A stretch of DNA of 64,000 nt from Loktanella gaetbuli (GTDB lineage: Bacteria > Pseudomonadota > Alphaproteobacteria > Rhodobacterales > Rhodobacteraceae), in the NCBI RefSeq assembly GCF_020531945.1, contig NZ_JAJATZ010000008.1, forward strand, positions 1 through 64,000, written 5' to 3'. Both the position numbers and the translations under genes were made by a program. The notes beneath the pieces were generated by a model. The model worked only from the letters and a program-made list of their open reading frames with translations, was not told the DNA's origin and did no database searches. Within the stretch, counting starts at the first letter, position 1, and the number at the start of each line of letters is the position of its first letter. This document shows, in pieces, positions 26,353 to 35,363 of the stretch.

Positions 26353-27490
26353 GATGTCAAACGTCACGGTGCGCTATGGCCAGCACCGGGCGCTGGAAAA
26401 CGCGCATGTCACCGTGGGCAAAGGCGAGATTGTCGTCATCCTCGGGGCCAATGGCGCTGGCAAATCGACCCTGCTCAAGGCTGCAAGCGGGATTTGCGAA
26501 GGTGCCGTGACCGGCGATATTCGCCTTGATGGCACGGCGCTGAACGGGCTGAGCGCGAACCGGATCGTCGATGCGGGACTTGCACTTGTGCCAGAGGGGC
26601 GCGGCGTGTTCCCCGACCTGACGGTGCGCGAAAACCTGACGCTGGGGGCCTATGCGCCACGCGCACGCGACGACGAGAAAATGACGCTGGACCGTGTCTA
26701 CAGCCTGTTTCCGAAACTGGCGGAACGGAGCAGGCAGATCGTCGGCACCATGTCGGGAGGCGAACAGCAGATGGTCGCGATTGGCCGCGCCATGATGTCG
26801 AACCCCACCATTCTGACGCTGGACGAACCATCGCTGGGCCTGTCGCCGCTGCTGTCCAAGGAGCTGTTCCAGAACCTCGCCCGGGTGCGCGAACTGGGCA
26901 TCGGCGTGCTGATGGTTGAACAGAACGCCAAACAATCGCTGGCCATCGCGGATCGCGGATATCTGATCGAAAACGCCCATGTCGTGCATCAGGACAGCGC
27001 CGCCAACCTGATGAATGATCCTGCCGTGCAGGCGGCCTACCTGGGCGTCGGCAGCGGCGACGAAAGCGCCGCGACACCGCCCGCGCCCGAGATGCCGGAA
27101 ACCGTGTCAGAGGCCTTTGCCCTGCGCCCACGCAGCCAGAAAACCATCTCGGCGGACAGTATCCTTGGCCGTTCGGTCGATGATCTGGTCGCGGCGGCGG
27201 GACGTCAAAGCGTGGCCGCCACAATACAAAAGCGGCCTGACCAAAAGCAGGCACAAACAGCAACGGTGCCGACGGATCGGCTGGCTGCCGCCCTCGCCGA
27301 CATCGAACGCAGCGCACGGGCCGCCCGCAACCGTCCCAAGCCGCAGCCACGACCTGACCGCTATGCGCCGTCGCCGCCCCCTGCCCCACCGACCGAGGCG
27401 AAGCCACGCCCCGTGATCGAAGTGTACCGCGCCCCGCGCGTCGAAGTGTACCGCCGCCAACCCGACGGCAGCGGATTTGAAAGGAAATAG
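26345..27490 (+). CDS. Branched-chain-type ABC transporter, ATP-binding protein (LivF type) with long C-terminal tail
   Basis: Residues 1-238 form a complete LivF ATPase: Walker A GANGAGKST (34-42), signature MSGGEQQMVAIGRA (136-149), Walker B LTLDEPSLGLSP and VEQN switch. Residues 239-381 are an unusual extension, since the family normally ends near 235. The tail is low in hydrophobics, rich in Pro, Ala, Arg and Gln, contains a possible short helix (TDRLAAALADIERSARAARN), a proline run (SPPPAPPTEAKPRP) and a duplicated EVYR motif near the end. It is in frame and without frameshift, and the next gene begins one base after its stop. The tail's role is unknown; protein interaction is a guess. 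Confidence 0.88.
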   Translation: MLEMSNVTVRYGQHRALENAHVTVGKGEIVVILGANGAGKSTLLKAASGICEGAVTGDIRLDGTALNGLSANRIVDAGLALVPEGRGVFPDLTVRENLTLGAYAPRARDDEKMTLDRVYSLFPKLAERSRQIVGTMSGGEQQMVAIGRAMMSNPTILTLDEPSLGLSPLLSKELFQNLARVRELGIGVLMVEQNAKQSLAIADRGYLIENAHVVHQDSAANLMNDPAVQAAYLGVGSGDESAATPPAPEMPETVSEAFALRPRSQKTISADSILGRSVDDLVAAAGRQSVAATIQKRPDQKQAQTATVPTDRLAAALADIERSARAARNRPKPQPRPDRYAPSPPPAPPTEAKPRPVIEVYRAPRVEVYRRQPDGSGFERK

Positions 27491-27491
27491 G

Positions 27492-28958
27492 ATGCGCGAT
27501 TCACAGACCCAGATCAAAGGCATGTTCATCGGCGGCAACTGGGTGTCCTCGAACACCACGTTCGATGACATCAACCCGTCCACGGGCGCTGTCTGGGCGC
27601 AGATCCCCGACGGCGGTCGCGCCGAGGCACGCGATGCGATCAATGCAGCACAAGCAGCCTTTCCAGCTTGGGCAGGCCTGCATTTTCAGGACCGCGCCCG
27701 CATCCTGCTGCGCGCCGCCGACGTCTGGGAGGCACGCAAGGCCGATTTCGTTGCCGCCGCACAGGCCGAAGGCGGCGGTTGGTTCGGCAAGGGCATGTTC
27801 GAGGCGGGCTATGTCCCAGAAGTATTCCGCGCCGCAGCCGCCATGTGCTATAACGCGGTGGGTGAAATGCTGCCGTCGCAACACGGCAAGGTGTCGATGG
27901 TCGAACGGACCCCGATGGGCGTGATCAGCGTCATCAGCCCGTGGAACATGCCCGGCATCCTGACCTCGCGCGGATTTGCCTTTCCGCTCGCAGCTGGCAA
28001 CACGATCGTGCTGAAACCGTCAGAGGACACGCCCTATGCGGGCGGTCTGTTCTTTGCCGAAATCATGCAAGAGGCGGGCATCCCCAAGGGCGTGTTCAAC
28101 GTCGTGACTTGTTCGCGCGAACGCGTGGGGGAAATGGGCGACGAGTTGGTGGAAAACCCTTTGGTCAAGGGAATCTCTTTCACCGGTTCCACCCCGGTGG
28201 GTCGCCAGATCGCGGCCAAGGCGGGCGCGCACCTGAAAAAGGCCTGTGTCGAACTGGGTGGCAAGGACAGCCTGATCGTGCTGGAAGACGCCGACATGGA
28301 TCGTGCGACCTCTGCCGCGAGTTTCGGCAGCTTCATGCATCAGGGCCAGATCTGCATGTCGGTCGAAAAGGTGCTGGTTCACGAAAGCATCTACGCCGAT
28401 TTCCTGCGCCAGTTCGTCGCCCGCGCGGCCAAGCTGAAAACCGGCGACACGGCGGACAAGGCCAATGTGATCGGTCCCCTGATCAACGACCGCCAGGTCG
28501 AACGGGTGAAATTCCAGATCGAGGATGCGCTTGCCAAGGGGGCCAAGGCGGTTCTGGGCGGTCGCGTCTGGGACAGGTTCGTGGAACCCACGATCCTGAC
28601 CAACGTGACCCCGGATATGGCGGTCTGGCAGGACGAAACCTTTGGTCCCGTGGCGGTCGTCGTCCCGTTCAGCACGGACGCAGAGGCCATCGCCCTAAAC
28701 AATGACACCGAATACGGACTGAGCTCGGGCATCATCACTGCCGACGAAAACCGCGCGCTGGACATGTCGCGCAAGCTGGAAACCGGGATGTGCCATGTGA
28801 ACTGTTCGTCGGTGAATGACGAACCGCACGTGCCGTTCGGCGGCAGCAAGGCGTCGGGTGTGGGCAAACACGGGGGGAAATGGTCGATGGAAACCTTTAC
28901 CGAAACGCGCTGGATCACGCTTGATCGCGGCGGCCGTCCGTTCCCGCCGGTGTTCTGA
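27492..28958 (+). CDS. NAD(P)-dependent aldehyde dehydrogenase (second of the cluster)
   Basis: This is a full-length 488-residue ALDH. ATG 27492 follows AAAGGAAATAGG; an earlier in-frame TTG (27477) is inside the preceding gene. Motifs are SPWNMPGILTSRGFAFPLAAG, FTGSTPVGRQIA, the general base Glu in VELGGKDSLIVLED and the catalytic Cys in HQGQICMSVEKVLVH. It is similar in type to benzaldehyde-like aldehyde dehydrogenases. Its stop overlaps the SDR start by one base (TGATG), suggesting alcohol-to-aldehyde-to-acid oxidation by two coupled gene products. It differs enough from the 21121 gene to be a distinct subfamily, not a duplicate. Confidence 0.88.
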   Translation: MRDSQTQIKGMFIGGNWVSSNTTFDDINPSTGAVWAQIPDGGRAEARDAINAAQAAFPAWAGLHFQDRARILLRAADVWEARKADFVAAAQAEGGGWFGKGMFEAGYVPEVFRAAAAMCYNAVGEMLPSQHGKVSMVERTPMGVISVISPWNMPGILTSRGFAFPLAAGNTIVLKPSEDTPYAGGLFFAEIMQEAGIPKGVFNVVTCSRERVGEMGDELVENPLVKGISFTGSTPVGRQIAAKAGAHLKKACVELGGKDSLIVLEDADMDRATSAASFGSFMHQGQICMSVEKVLVHESIYADFLRQFVARAAKLKTGDTADKANVIGPLINDRQVERVKFQIEDALAKGAKAVLGGRVWDRFVEPTILTNVTPDMAVWQDETFGPVAVVVPFSTDAEAIALNNDTEYGLSSGIITADENRALDMSRKLETGMCHVNCSSVNDEPHVPFGGSKASGVGKHGGKWSMETFTETRWITLDRGGRPFPPVF

Positions 28959-29764
28959 TGGGCTGGGAACGCGCACCCCTGCTGCGGGGCAAAACGATTG
29001 TCGTCACCGGATCGGCGTCCGGTATCGGGCTGGAAACCGCACGGGTCTGCACGGCGATGGGGGCCCGCGTGCTGGGGATCGACGTGACAAAACGGTTCGA
29101 CCATGTCGAGGAATTCTACCGGGCCGATCTGTCTGACGGGGCCACCATCGACGCGCTGATCGACGCCCTGCCGGACGGCATCGACGGGCTGGCCAATATC
29201 GCGGGCCTGCCGCCCACCGCCCCGGCGGACAAGGTGCTGGCGGTCAACCTTTTTGGCCTGAAACACCTGACACAGGGTCTGATCGCGAAAATGAACGACG
29301 GGGCCAGTATCGTGAACCTTGCCTCGCTCGCGGGCTTCGGATGGGCTGACGCGATCCCCGCGATCCGTGCCAGCGAGGGCGTGCATGTGGACGATGCGGC
29401 GCGCTTTGCCGAGGCGCATCAGATCAGCAACGCAGGCGGGCGCAGCTACTTTTTCTCCAAGGAAGCGCTGATCGCCTGGACGTTGCAGAACCGCTGGACC
29501 TGGCGCGAGCGCGGCATCCGCATGAACACGGTCAGCCCCGGCCCGGTCGATACGCCGATCCTGGGGGATTTTCTGGAAACCCTGGGTGCCCGCGCCGAGG
29601 AAGACGCCCGCATCATGGACCGGCCCGGCACGCCGGCCGACCTCGCGCCCATCATCGCATTTCTGCTGTCGGACATGACCACCTGGATCCGCGGCACCAA
29701 CATCCCCGCCGACGGCGGCATGTCATCAAACATCCTGTGCGACATGCACGGGCTGTCATCATAA
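28958..29764 (+). CDS. Short-chain dehydrogenase, coniferyl-alcohol dehydrogenase-like
   Basis: This is a 268-residue SDR. TGSASGIG is the Rossmann glycine motif (about 18-25), NIAG replaces NNAG, NLASLAG carries the catalytic Ser region and SYFFSKEAL the Tyr-x-x-x-Lys pair. The block RWTWRERGIRMNTVSPGPVD and the overall plan resemble annotated coniferyl-alcohol dehydrogenases and 3-alpha-hydroxysteroid dehydrogenases. An alcohol of an aromatic or terpenoid type is a reasonable substrate guess. It overlaps the upstream ALDH by one base and is followed after 13 bases by the flotillin gene. Confidence 0.75.
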   Translation: MGWERAPLLRGKTIVVTGSASGIGLETARVCTAMGARVLGIDVTKRFDHVEEFYRADLSDGATIDALIDALPDGIDGLANIAGLPPTAPADKVLAVNLFGLKHLTQGLIAKMNDGASIVNLASLAGFGWADAIPAIRASEGVHVDDAARFAEAHQISNAGGRSYFFSKEALIAWTLQNRWTWRERGIRMNTVSPGPVDTPILGDFLETLGARAEEDARIMDRPGTPADLAPIIAFLLSDMTTWIRGTNIPADGGMSSNILCDMHGLSS

Positions 29765-29777
29765 GGGAGGCCACATC

Positions 29778-31358
29778 ATGTCTGCACTGGCTTGGATCAT
29801 CATCATCCTCATCGTGGCGGCGATCATCATTGCGCTGGCCGCGTCATTCTACCAGCGCGCCACGAACGAGGTCGCACTGGTGCGCACCGGTCTTGGTGGC
29901 CGCCGCGTCGTGATCGACGGCGGCACATTGGCGATCCCCTATTTTCATGAAATCAACCGCGTCAACATGCAGACCCTGCGCATGGACGTGGCCAGGTCCG
30001 GTGAATCGTCGCTGATCACCAAGGACCGCCTGCGCGTTGACGTCGGCGCTGAATTCTATGCCAGCGTCTCGCCCAACGACGACGCGGTCACACGGGCGGC
30101 ACAGACGCTGGGCAACCGCGTTTTCCAGCCAGACCAGCTCAAGGGTCTGATCGACGGCATGATGATCGACGCGCTGCGGTCGGTGGCCGCACAGATGACG
30201 ATGGACGAACTGCATGAAAACCGCGCCAGTTTCGTCAAACAGGTGCGCGAGGCGCTGACCGATACGCTGGCGAACTACGGTTTGCAGCTGGATTCCGTGT
30301 CGTTGACCGCGCTCGACCAGACCCCGTTTGCAGCGCTGGATGAAAACAACGCCTTCAATGCGGTCGGCATGCGAAAGCTGGCCGAAGTCATCGCCAAGTC
30401 AAAGAAGGAACGCGCCGAGATCGAAGGCGACAGCCAGGTCAGCGTCGCCCGCGCCGCAATGGAATCCGAACGGCGCAAACTGGAAATCAACCTTGACCAG
30501 CGCCGGGCCGAAATCGCGCAGACGCAGGAAATCGAAACCCTGATCGCGGCGCAACTGTCCGAAATCGCTGCGCGCAAGGCCGACAGCGAACGCAGCGCAG
30601 CACAGGCCCGGATTCAGATGGAACAGGACATCGCCGCCGCCGATATCGCCAAGGAACAGGCCCTGCGCCAGGCGGAAATCGCCCAGGCGCTGGCACTCGA
30701 CATGGCCGAGCAGGACAGCCACATTTCGCGCGCCGCCAAATCCCAGGAAGAAAGCCGCGCCCAGACCGAGGCCGACACGGCGCGGATCGCAGCCGTCGAG
30801 GCGGCAGAGGCGCTGTTGACCGCCCGGCAGATGGCCGAGGCTGAACGCCGCAAGGCCTTGGCCCTGATTGCAGCACAGGAACAAGCCGAGGCGACAGCCG
30901 CCCGCGCCCGGATCATGGCCGCAAGCGACAAGGCCACCGCCGCGGACAAGACGGCTGCCAAACGCGAAGAGGCCGAGGCGATCAAGGCCGTCAGACTGGC
31001 CGAGACAGAGGCGCATCTGGCTCAGATCAATGCCGAAAATGCGCGTTCAGAGGCGCAGGTCGCCATGGAACTGGAACTGGCCAGACTGGGTGCCTTGCCA
31101 AAGATCCTGTCCGAAATGGTCAAACCGGCAGAAAAGATCACCGGTATTTCGATCAACCAGATGACCGGTCTTGATCGCAGCACCGGCAATTCAGCGTCGT
31201 CGCCAATCAATCAGACGGTCGACGCGATCATGGATATGGCCGTGTCTCTGCCCGCGCTGCAAAAACTGGGGGAATCCATCGGCGTCAACGTCGATGCGAC
31301 CCTGACAAGGCCGCAGTCATCTACGGGCAAAAGATCGCCAGAGACTGGCGCGACCTGA
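29778..31358 (+). CDS. Flotillin-like SPFH-domain membrane scaffold protein (YqiK type)
   Basis: This is a 526-residue membrane-associated scaffold. One N-terminal helix (ALAWIIIILIVAAIIIALAA, about 3-22) anchors it, an SPFH/band-7 domain follows (about 30-200), then a long Ala/Glu/Gln-rich coiled coil (about 200-430), and a small C-terminal region. This is the flotillin/YqiK architecture. Flotillins organise membrane microdomains. AGGGAGGCCACATC gives a strong start. Only 13 bases separate it from the SDR, so it appears to be the last gene of the aldehyde/ABC operon. No NfeD/YqiJ partner gene is adjacent. It converges on the pectin operon. Confidence 0.88.
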   Translation: MSALAWIIIILIVAAIIIALAASFYQRATNEVALVRTGLGGRRVVIDGGTLAIPYFHEINRVNMQTLRMDVARSGESSLITKDRLRVDVGAEFYASVSPNDDAVTRAAQTLGNRVFQPDQLKGLIDGMMIDALRSVAAQMTMDELHENRASFVKQVREALTDTLANYGLQLDSVSLTALDQTPFAALDENNAFNAVGMRKLAEVIAKSKKERAEIEGDSQVSVARAAMESERRKLEINLDQRRAEIAQTQEIETLIAAQLSEIAARKADSERSAAQARIQMEQDIAAADIAKEQALRQAEIAQALALDMAEQDSHISRAAKSQEESRAQTEADTARIAAVEAAEALLTARQMAEAERRKALALIAAQEQAEATAARARIMAASDKATAADKTAAKREEAEAIKAVRLAETEAHLAQINAENARSEAQVAMELELARLGALPKILSEMVKPAEKITGISINQMTGLDRSTGNSASSPINQTVDAIMDMAVSLPALQKLGESIGVNVDATLTRPQSSTGKRSPETGAT

Positions 31359-31439
31359 TGCACAAGTGGACTGCACGCGCGGGAATGGCCCGATCATGAC
31401 ACCTCTAGCGCACTGTCGTTGAATGCGGTGGGCGAAAAC

Positions 31440-31471
31440 AATACGGCCTTATGCGGTCGAATTGCCGTATT
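31440..31471. other. 8-bp inverted repeat between flotillin and pectinesterase genes
   Basis: AATACGGC (31440-31447) and GCCGTATT (31464-31471) flank a 16-base loop and overlap the last codons of the pectinesterase gene. There is no T tract on either strand. It may contribute to termination between the two convergent operons. Confidence 0.3.
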
Positions 31472-32750
31472 CCCCCAGAAATATCGTGTCAGGGCAGATG
31501 TCGTCATAGCTTTGCCCCTGCTGTCTCAGCCAGTCGGCCAAAGGGGACAGCATATCCGCCGCACGGTACAGAACCGGGCGATGCCGTGGGTTCCAAGTGT
31601 TGCCAGACCAGGCGTCCCAAGGTGAGGCAGCGTCGATATGACCCGCGATCCTGGAATGCAGGATCACGCATTTTCCGACGGCATTGAGGGTCGCCAGACT
31701 GATCGTCCCGACGGGTGCATGGTAGGCAGAGGTCGGACCGATCGTGACCCTGTACCCCGAAATATCGGGCAAGCCGAAAGGTGTGGCGCGGACGCCCTCG
31801 AACCATTGCCGTCCCAGGTGGAACTGGCCCGGTCGGGCATGTCCGTCATGCGTGAAATGGCAGTCGTGGAACACGAACCCAAACCGCGTTCGGATGTCGG
31901 TGCTGGGTGCCGTGGCCCATGATTTCGCAGCACGGCTGGTCAGCGTTCGGATCGTGCAGCGCGCGAACCATGCCGTCGACTGGCCAAAGATGAAATCGAC
32001 GTCGCCTTCGATATCGCAGTCGGTGAAACACGATCGAACGGTCTCGCCCCGGGTGGGCGATTGCAGATACAGCGTGTCCTGAAAACTTTTGAGCGCAACA
32101 TTCTGCACCTGCACCCGATCCGCGCCCGCGACGAGCAAGGCCACCGCCTGATGCTGGCCGGTGGTGAATTGCCCGGCGGCGTTCCTGTCATCGGACCCAC
32201 CTTGTGCGCGGTCGCAATTGTAGGTGTTGCGCACTGTCAGATTGACCAGTTGCGTGCCGTCCGCCTCGACCCTGATGACCGATGCGTTGGCGGTGGTGAT
32301 CGTGTCCAGCGCCGCGATCCGATCGTGGATCGAACGCACCGAGGCATGCGCCTGCGCGAACGACTGGCCGAACTTTGCGCTGTATTCCGTGCCGGACATT
32401 TCCGCGTCGATGTTTTCGGACAGCACGACATCTGCGGGATGATCGCCCAGCCCGACCAGTGTAAAACGGGCAGCACCCCGTGGCAGATAAACCAGCCCTG
32501 CGTGTGTGCCGGCGGCAATCCCGATCACGACGCGACCTGTGCGGCCCTCGGCGATGGCCAGATTGACGGCCGTCTGCACGCCGTCGGCGTCACAGCCAGA
32601 ACCCACGACATAATCCGGCACCAATCTTGCGGGGTCCAGCGGTTCTGGCGTCCACGGGTCATCGCGCTCTGCACCGGCGGAGCCGACGTAGCGCAGCACC
32701 TGTGATCGGGTATACCCGGCGGCCTGCGCAGGTGTCAGTTGCGGGCGCAT
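31449..32750 (-). CDS. Pectinesterase (CE8), apparently cytoplasmic
   Basis: This removes methyl esters from galacturonan. The CE8 signatures are visible: QAVALLV, QDTLY with the acid/base Asp, DFIFG with the nucleophile Asp, and LGRQW with the substrate-binding Arg. The 433 residues start at ATG 32750 (MRPQLTPAQAAGYTRSQVLR), which overlaps the GH105 stop by one base. An in-frame upstream extension lies within that gene and is rejected. No signal peptide or lipobox is seen, unlike secreted or outer-membrane pectinesterases, so it probably acts on imported methylated oligogalacturonides. It is the last gene of the 17-gene uronate operon. Confidence 0.9.
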   Translation of the reverse strand: MRPQLTPAQAAGYTRSQVLRYVGSAGAERDDPWTPEPLDPARLVPDYVVGSGCDADGVQTAVNLAIAEGRTGRVVIGIAAGTHAGLVYLPRGAARFTLVGLGDHPADVVLSENIDAEMSGTEYSAKFGQSFAQAHASVRSIHDRIAALDTITTANASVIRVEADGTQLVNLTVRNTYNCDRAQGGSDDRNAAGQFTTGQHQAVALLVAGADRVQVQNVALKSFQDTLYLQSPTRGETVRSCFTDCDIEGDVDFIFGQSTAWFARCTIRTLTSRAAKSWATAPSTDIRTRFGFVFHDCHFTHDGHARPGQFHLGRQWFEGVRATPFGLPDISGYRVTIGPTSAYHAPVGTISLATLNAVGKCVILHSRIAGHIDAASPWDAWSGNTWNPRHRPVLYRAADMLSPLADWLRQQGQSYDDICPDTIFLGEYGNSTA

Positions 32751-33805
32751 CAGCGCTGCATCAGCGCAGTTGCCATCATCAGCGGACCGACGCCTTTGAT
32801 ATCGTCCGCGACGCGCGCTTCGGTCAGGTAGTACGCGGCGCTGCCGTCCCGGAACCGGTTTTCGTACCAGCCAAGGCCCGCGACCTCGCAGATGTCGACC
32901 ATCTCTTGCCCCCCGCCCGCTCTGGGACGCAAGCACCGGGTCACGAGCGTTGTGACCAACCCGTCGGGCACGACGTTCAGACCCAGATCGGCACCGCGCA
33001 GCAGCGCGTAGGTGAACATCGCCGATGCAGAGGTTTCGGAATAATTGCCATCCAGATCAGGCTGATCCATGACCTGCCACCAGATGCCGTCCGCCGTGCG
33101 CAAGGCAGCGATCCGGTCCAGCAAGGTGATCGTGCGATCCCTGAGCGGCGCGAAATCATCCCCCACAAGGTCGGCCACATCGACCAGCGCCATGGCAAGC
33201 CAGCCAATCGCCCTAGCCCAGAATGCCCGATTGAATCCCGTCGCGGGGTCCGCCCAGGGCTGTTCGCGTGCTTCGTCGTAGGCATGCCAGTACAAACCGC
33301 TTGCAGGGTCGCGCAGGGTTTCCAGTGCGGTATCCAATTGCGCCAGACTGTCGGAGACACCACCTGCATCGCCCCTTGCCTGTGCATGGGCGATCCGGAA
33401 CGGCTGCCCCATATACAGACCATCCAGCCATATCTGCCAAGGGTAGCGCAGCTTGTGCCAGTAAACGCCGCTTTGGGTGCGCGGCTGGGTCTGTAACTGC
33501 CGCGCCAGCAGGTCGGCCGCTTTCATATAGTGCGAGTCCCCGGTCAGCCCGTGCAGATACAACAATGTCCGGCCCGGCAGGATGTTGTCGATGTTGTAAT
33601 CGGACAAACCATAGCCCTTCAGACTTCCATCCTGGCCAATCTGCGGATCCGTGAGGCGTCGCAGATGGTCCAGCCAACGCGCCTCGCCCGTCTGGTGATG
33701 CCAGGCCTCCAGACCGCGATAGAGCAAGCCATCCTCATAGCACCAGCTTCCACCCTTGTAGGGTTGGTAGCGCCGTGCGTAGTCGTCGAAATAATCAGCC
33801 AACAT
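32750..33805 (-). CDS. GH105 unsaturated galacturonyl/rhamnogalacturonyl hydrolase
   Basis: This cleaves the 4,5-unsaturated uronic acid from the non-reducing end of lyase-derived oligosaccharides. The 351 residues match YteR/YesR. GGSWCYEDGLLYRGLEA and YWHKLRYPWQIWLDGLYMG (with the catalytic Asp) are clear family blocks, followed by WARAIGWLAMAL and SASAMFTYALLRG. It lacks a signal peptide, consistent with cytoplasmic action. The start overlaps the GH28 gene by 11 bases. Its unsaturated product would feed KdgF, KduI and KduD encoded upstream in the same operon. Confidence 0.92.
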   Translation of the reverse strand: MLADYFDDYARRYQPYKGGSWCYEDGLLYRGLEAWHHQTGEARWLDHLRRLTDPQIGQDGSLKGYGLSDYNIDNILPGRTLLYLHGLTGDSHYMKAADLLARQLQTQPRTQSGVYWHKLRYPWQIWLDGLYMGQPFRIAHAQARGDAGGVSDSLAQLDTALETLRDPASGLYWHAYDEAREQPWADPATGFNRAFWARAIGWLAMALVDVADLVGDDFAPLRDRTITLLDRIAALRTADGIWWQVMDQPDLDGNYSETSASAMFTYALLRGADLGLNVVPDGLVTTLVTRCLRPRAGGGQEMVDICEVAGLGWYENRFRDGSAAYYLTEARVADDIKGVGPLMMATALMQR

Positions 33806-35300
33806 CGTTCAAGTCCTCGAGTATCTCAGTCAACGCGGCCTCTGCCTGGATCATGGCAAAGCGGTGCAACAGCCCAGCGTGTCGTGCAGGGGGCAAATGA
33901 CAGGCCATCAGCGTTTCGCCCGCCTCGGCTGTCGCATCATAGTCAATCGTGATCCCTGACAGCCGCAGGCCGCGCACTGGTGCCTCTGGCAGGCCCAGAA
34001 ACGCTCCCGCCGCGTGACGCACGCCGCGCAGTCGCAGGTTGGAGATGGTGATGTCAGACACCTGCGGTGTCGTGTCATCCACGGGTGCAGGATCACGCGA
34101 CTGCACCGCCGCAGACTTTCCATCTGCATCACAAAAGTAAAAGGCATTTATGGCCAGTGCCGTTCCCACGCCGTCCATGACCACATCATCCATGGTGATG
34201 CGGGATACCTGCCCACCACGGCCACGGCGGGTCTTGATCCGCAGGCCACGGTCCGTGCCCTTGAACGCGCAACGGGTGATATCGACGTCGGTGATGTCGC
34301 CACTCATCTCGGACCCCATGACGACCGCGCCGTGGCCGTCCTCCATCAGGCAATTCGCAATCGTCAGATGACGGGTGGGGGCGATGTGATCCACGCGGGT
34401 ATCGTCACCCGTGCCGCGCTTGCCTGCCTTGACGGCGATGCAGTCGTCACCAACGCTGATGTGCAGCCCGCGTAGCTGCACCTGTGTGCAGCTTTCGGGA
34501 TCGAACCCGTCGGTGTTGGGACTGTCGGCAGGATTCCGGATATGCAGCGCGGCCGCCGTCAGCCGGTCGCAGCGGAACGGATGGACCGTCCATGACGGTG
34601 AATTGCGGACAGTGATGCCGGACAGCACCGTGTCCGTGCAATGGGCCAGAAACAGCGTGCGGGGTCGACGCGCGCCGTCGCGGGTTTCCTTGGGCCAGTG
34701 CCACCAGTCGCCACGGTCGCCACCACCATCCAGCGTGCCGCGGCCCGTGATCGCCAGATTGGCGCAGCCGATGGCTGTCACGGGTGAGGCAAAACTGGCA
34801 GCGGGAAGCCCTTCCCACGTACCGATCACGCGCCCAGTATCGTCGTGTTCCGGCAGGATCGGCCAGCCGCCGCGGTCTGCAACAGCCTCCAGTATTGCCC
34901 CGTCGGCCAGCCAGAATGTCATGTCGGATTTCAGGAACAACGGGCCACTCGCAAATCGCCCTGCGGGCACAAGCAGCGTGCCACCCGTGGGCACTGCATC
35001 AATGGCCCGTGCAAATGCATCGGCGTTGTTCGCCGCACCGGCCGCGACGCCGAAATCGGTGGCATCAATCAGACCGGCGCAGGGTTTGGTCGTAAAACGG
35101 ACCGCCTCTTCGGCGGTGGCAAATGTATAGGAAGTATCGGGAGCAAGCCCTTCGATGAACACGGGAACGGTATGTGAGACGCCGCCTTGGTCAGCGCCCT
35201 CCAACCGCCAGCTGACCGGCGCATCCAGATGGTAGCGGGCCTTGTCTGCGTGGATGAGAATGGTTGCGGTGTAAGGTGTGATTGCGAGGACGTTGAGCAC
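33795..35300 (-). CDS. Polygalacturonase (GH28), probably exo-acting and cytoplasmic
   Basis: This hydrolyses alpha-1,4-galacturonosyl links. After an N-terminal fibronectin-III-like region (about 1-75), the right-handed helix domain shows the GH28 motifs SPNTDGFDPES, GDDCIAVKAG, GHGAVVMGSE and RIKTRRGRGG with the three catalytic Asp, His and the Arg-Lys pair. The 501 residues start at GTG 35300 with GGAAAG upstream. No signal peptide is present. The N-terminal domain plus GH28 is the layout of exo-polygalacturonosidases, suggesting release of mono- or di-galacturonate from imported oligomers. Confidence 0.92.
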   Translation of the reverse strand: MLNVLAITPYTATILIHADKARYHLDAPVSWRLEGADQGGVSHTVPVFIEGLAPDTSYTFATAEEAVRFTTKPCAGLIDATDFGVAAGAANNADAFARAIDAVPTGGTLLVPAGRFASGPLFLKSDMTFWLADGAILEAVADRGGWPILPEHDDTGRVIGTWEGLPAASFASPVTAIGCANLAITGRGTLDGGGDRGDWWHWPKETRDGARRPRTLFLAHCTDTVLSGITVRNSPSWTVHPFRCDRLTAAALHIRNPADSPNTDGFDPESCTQVQLRGLHISVGDDCIAVKAGKRGTGDDTRVDHIAPTRHLTIANCLMEDGHGAVVMGSEMSGDITDVDITRCAFKGTDRGLRIKTRRGRGGQVSRITMDDVVMDGVGTALAINAFYFCDADGKSAAVQSRDPAPVDDTTPQVSDITISNLRLRGVRHAAGAFLGLPEAPVRGLRLSGITIDYDATAEAGETLMACHLPPARHAGLLHRFAMIQAEAALTEILEDLNDVG

Positions 35301-35328
35301 GAAACGGCGCTTTCCAGGGGAATTGTTC

Positions 35329-35358
35329 TGCTGGCGCCGGTGCAGACCGACGCCAGCA
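35329..35358 (-). other. Intercistronic hairpin after togB
   Basis: An 8-bp stem TGCTGGCG/CGCCAGCA (35329-35336 with 35351-35358) is extended inside by CGGT/ACCG (35338-35341 with 35346-35349). It lies 5 bases after the togB stop in the gap before the GH28 gene. No T tract follows on the minus strand. It probably protects the togB message end. Confidence 0.7.
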
Positions 35359-35363
35359 TGCAG

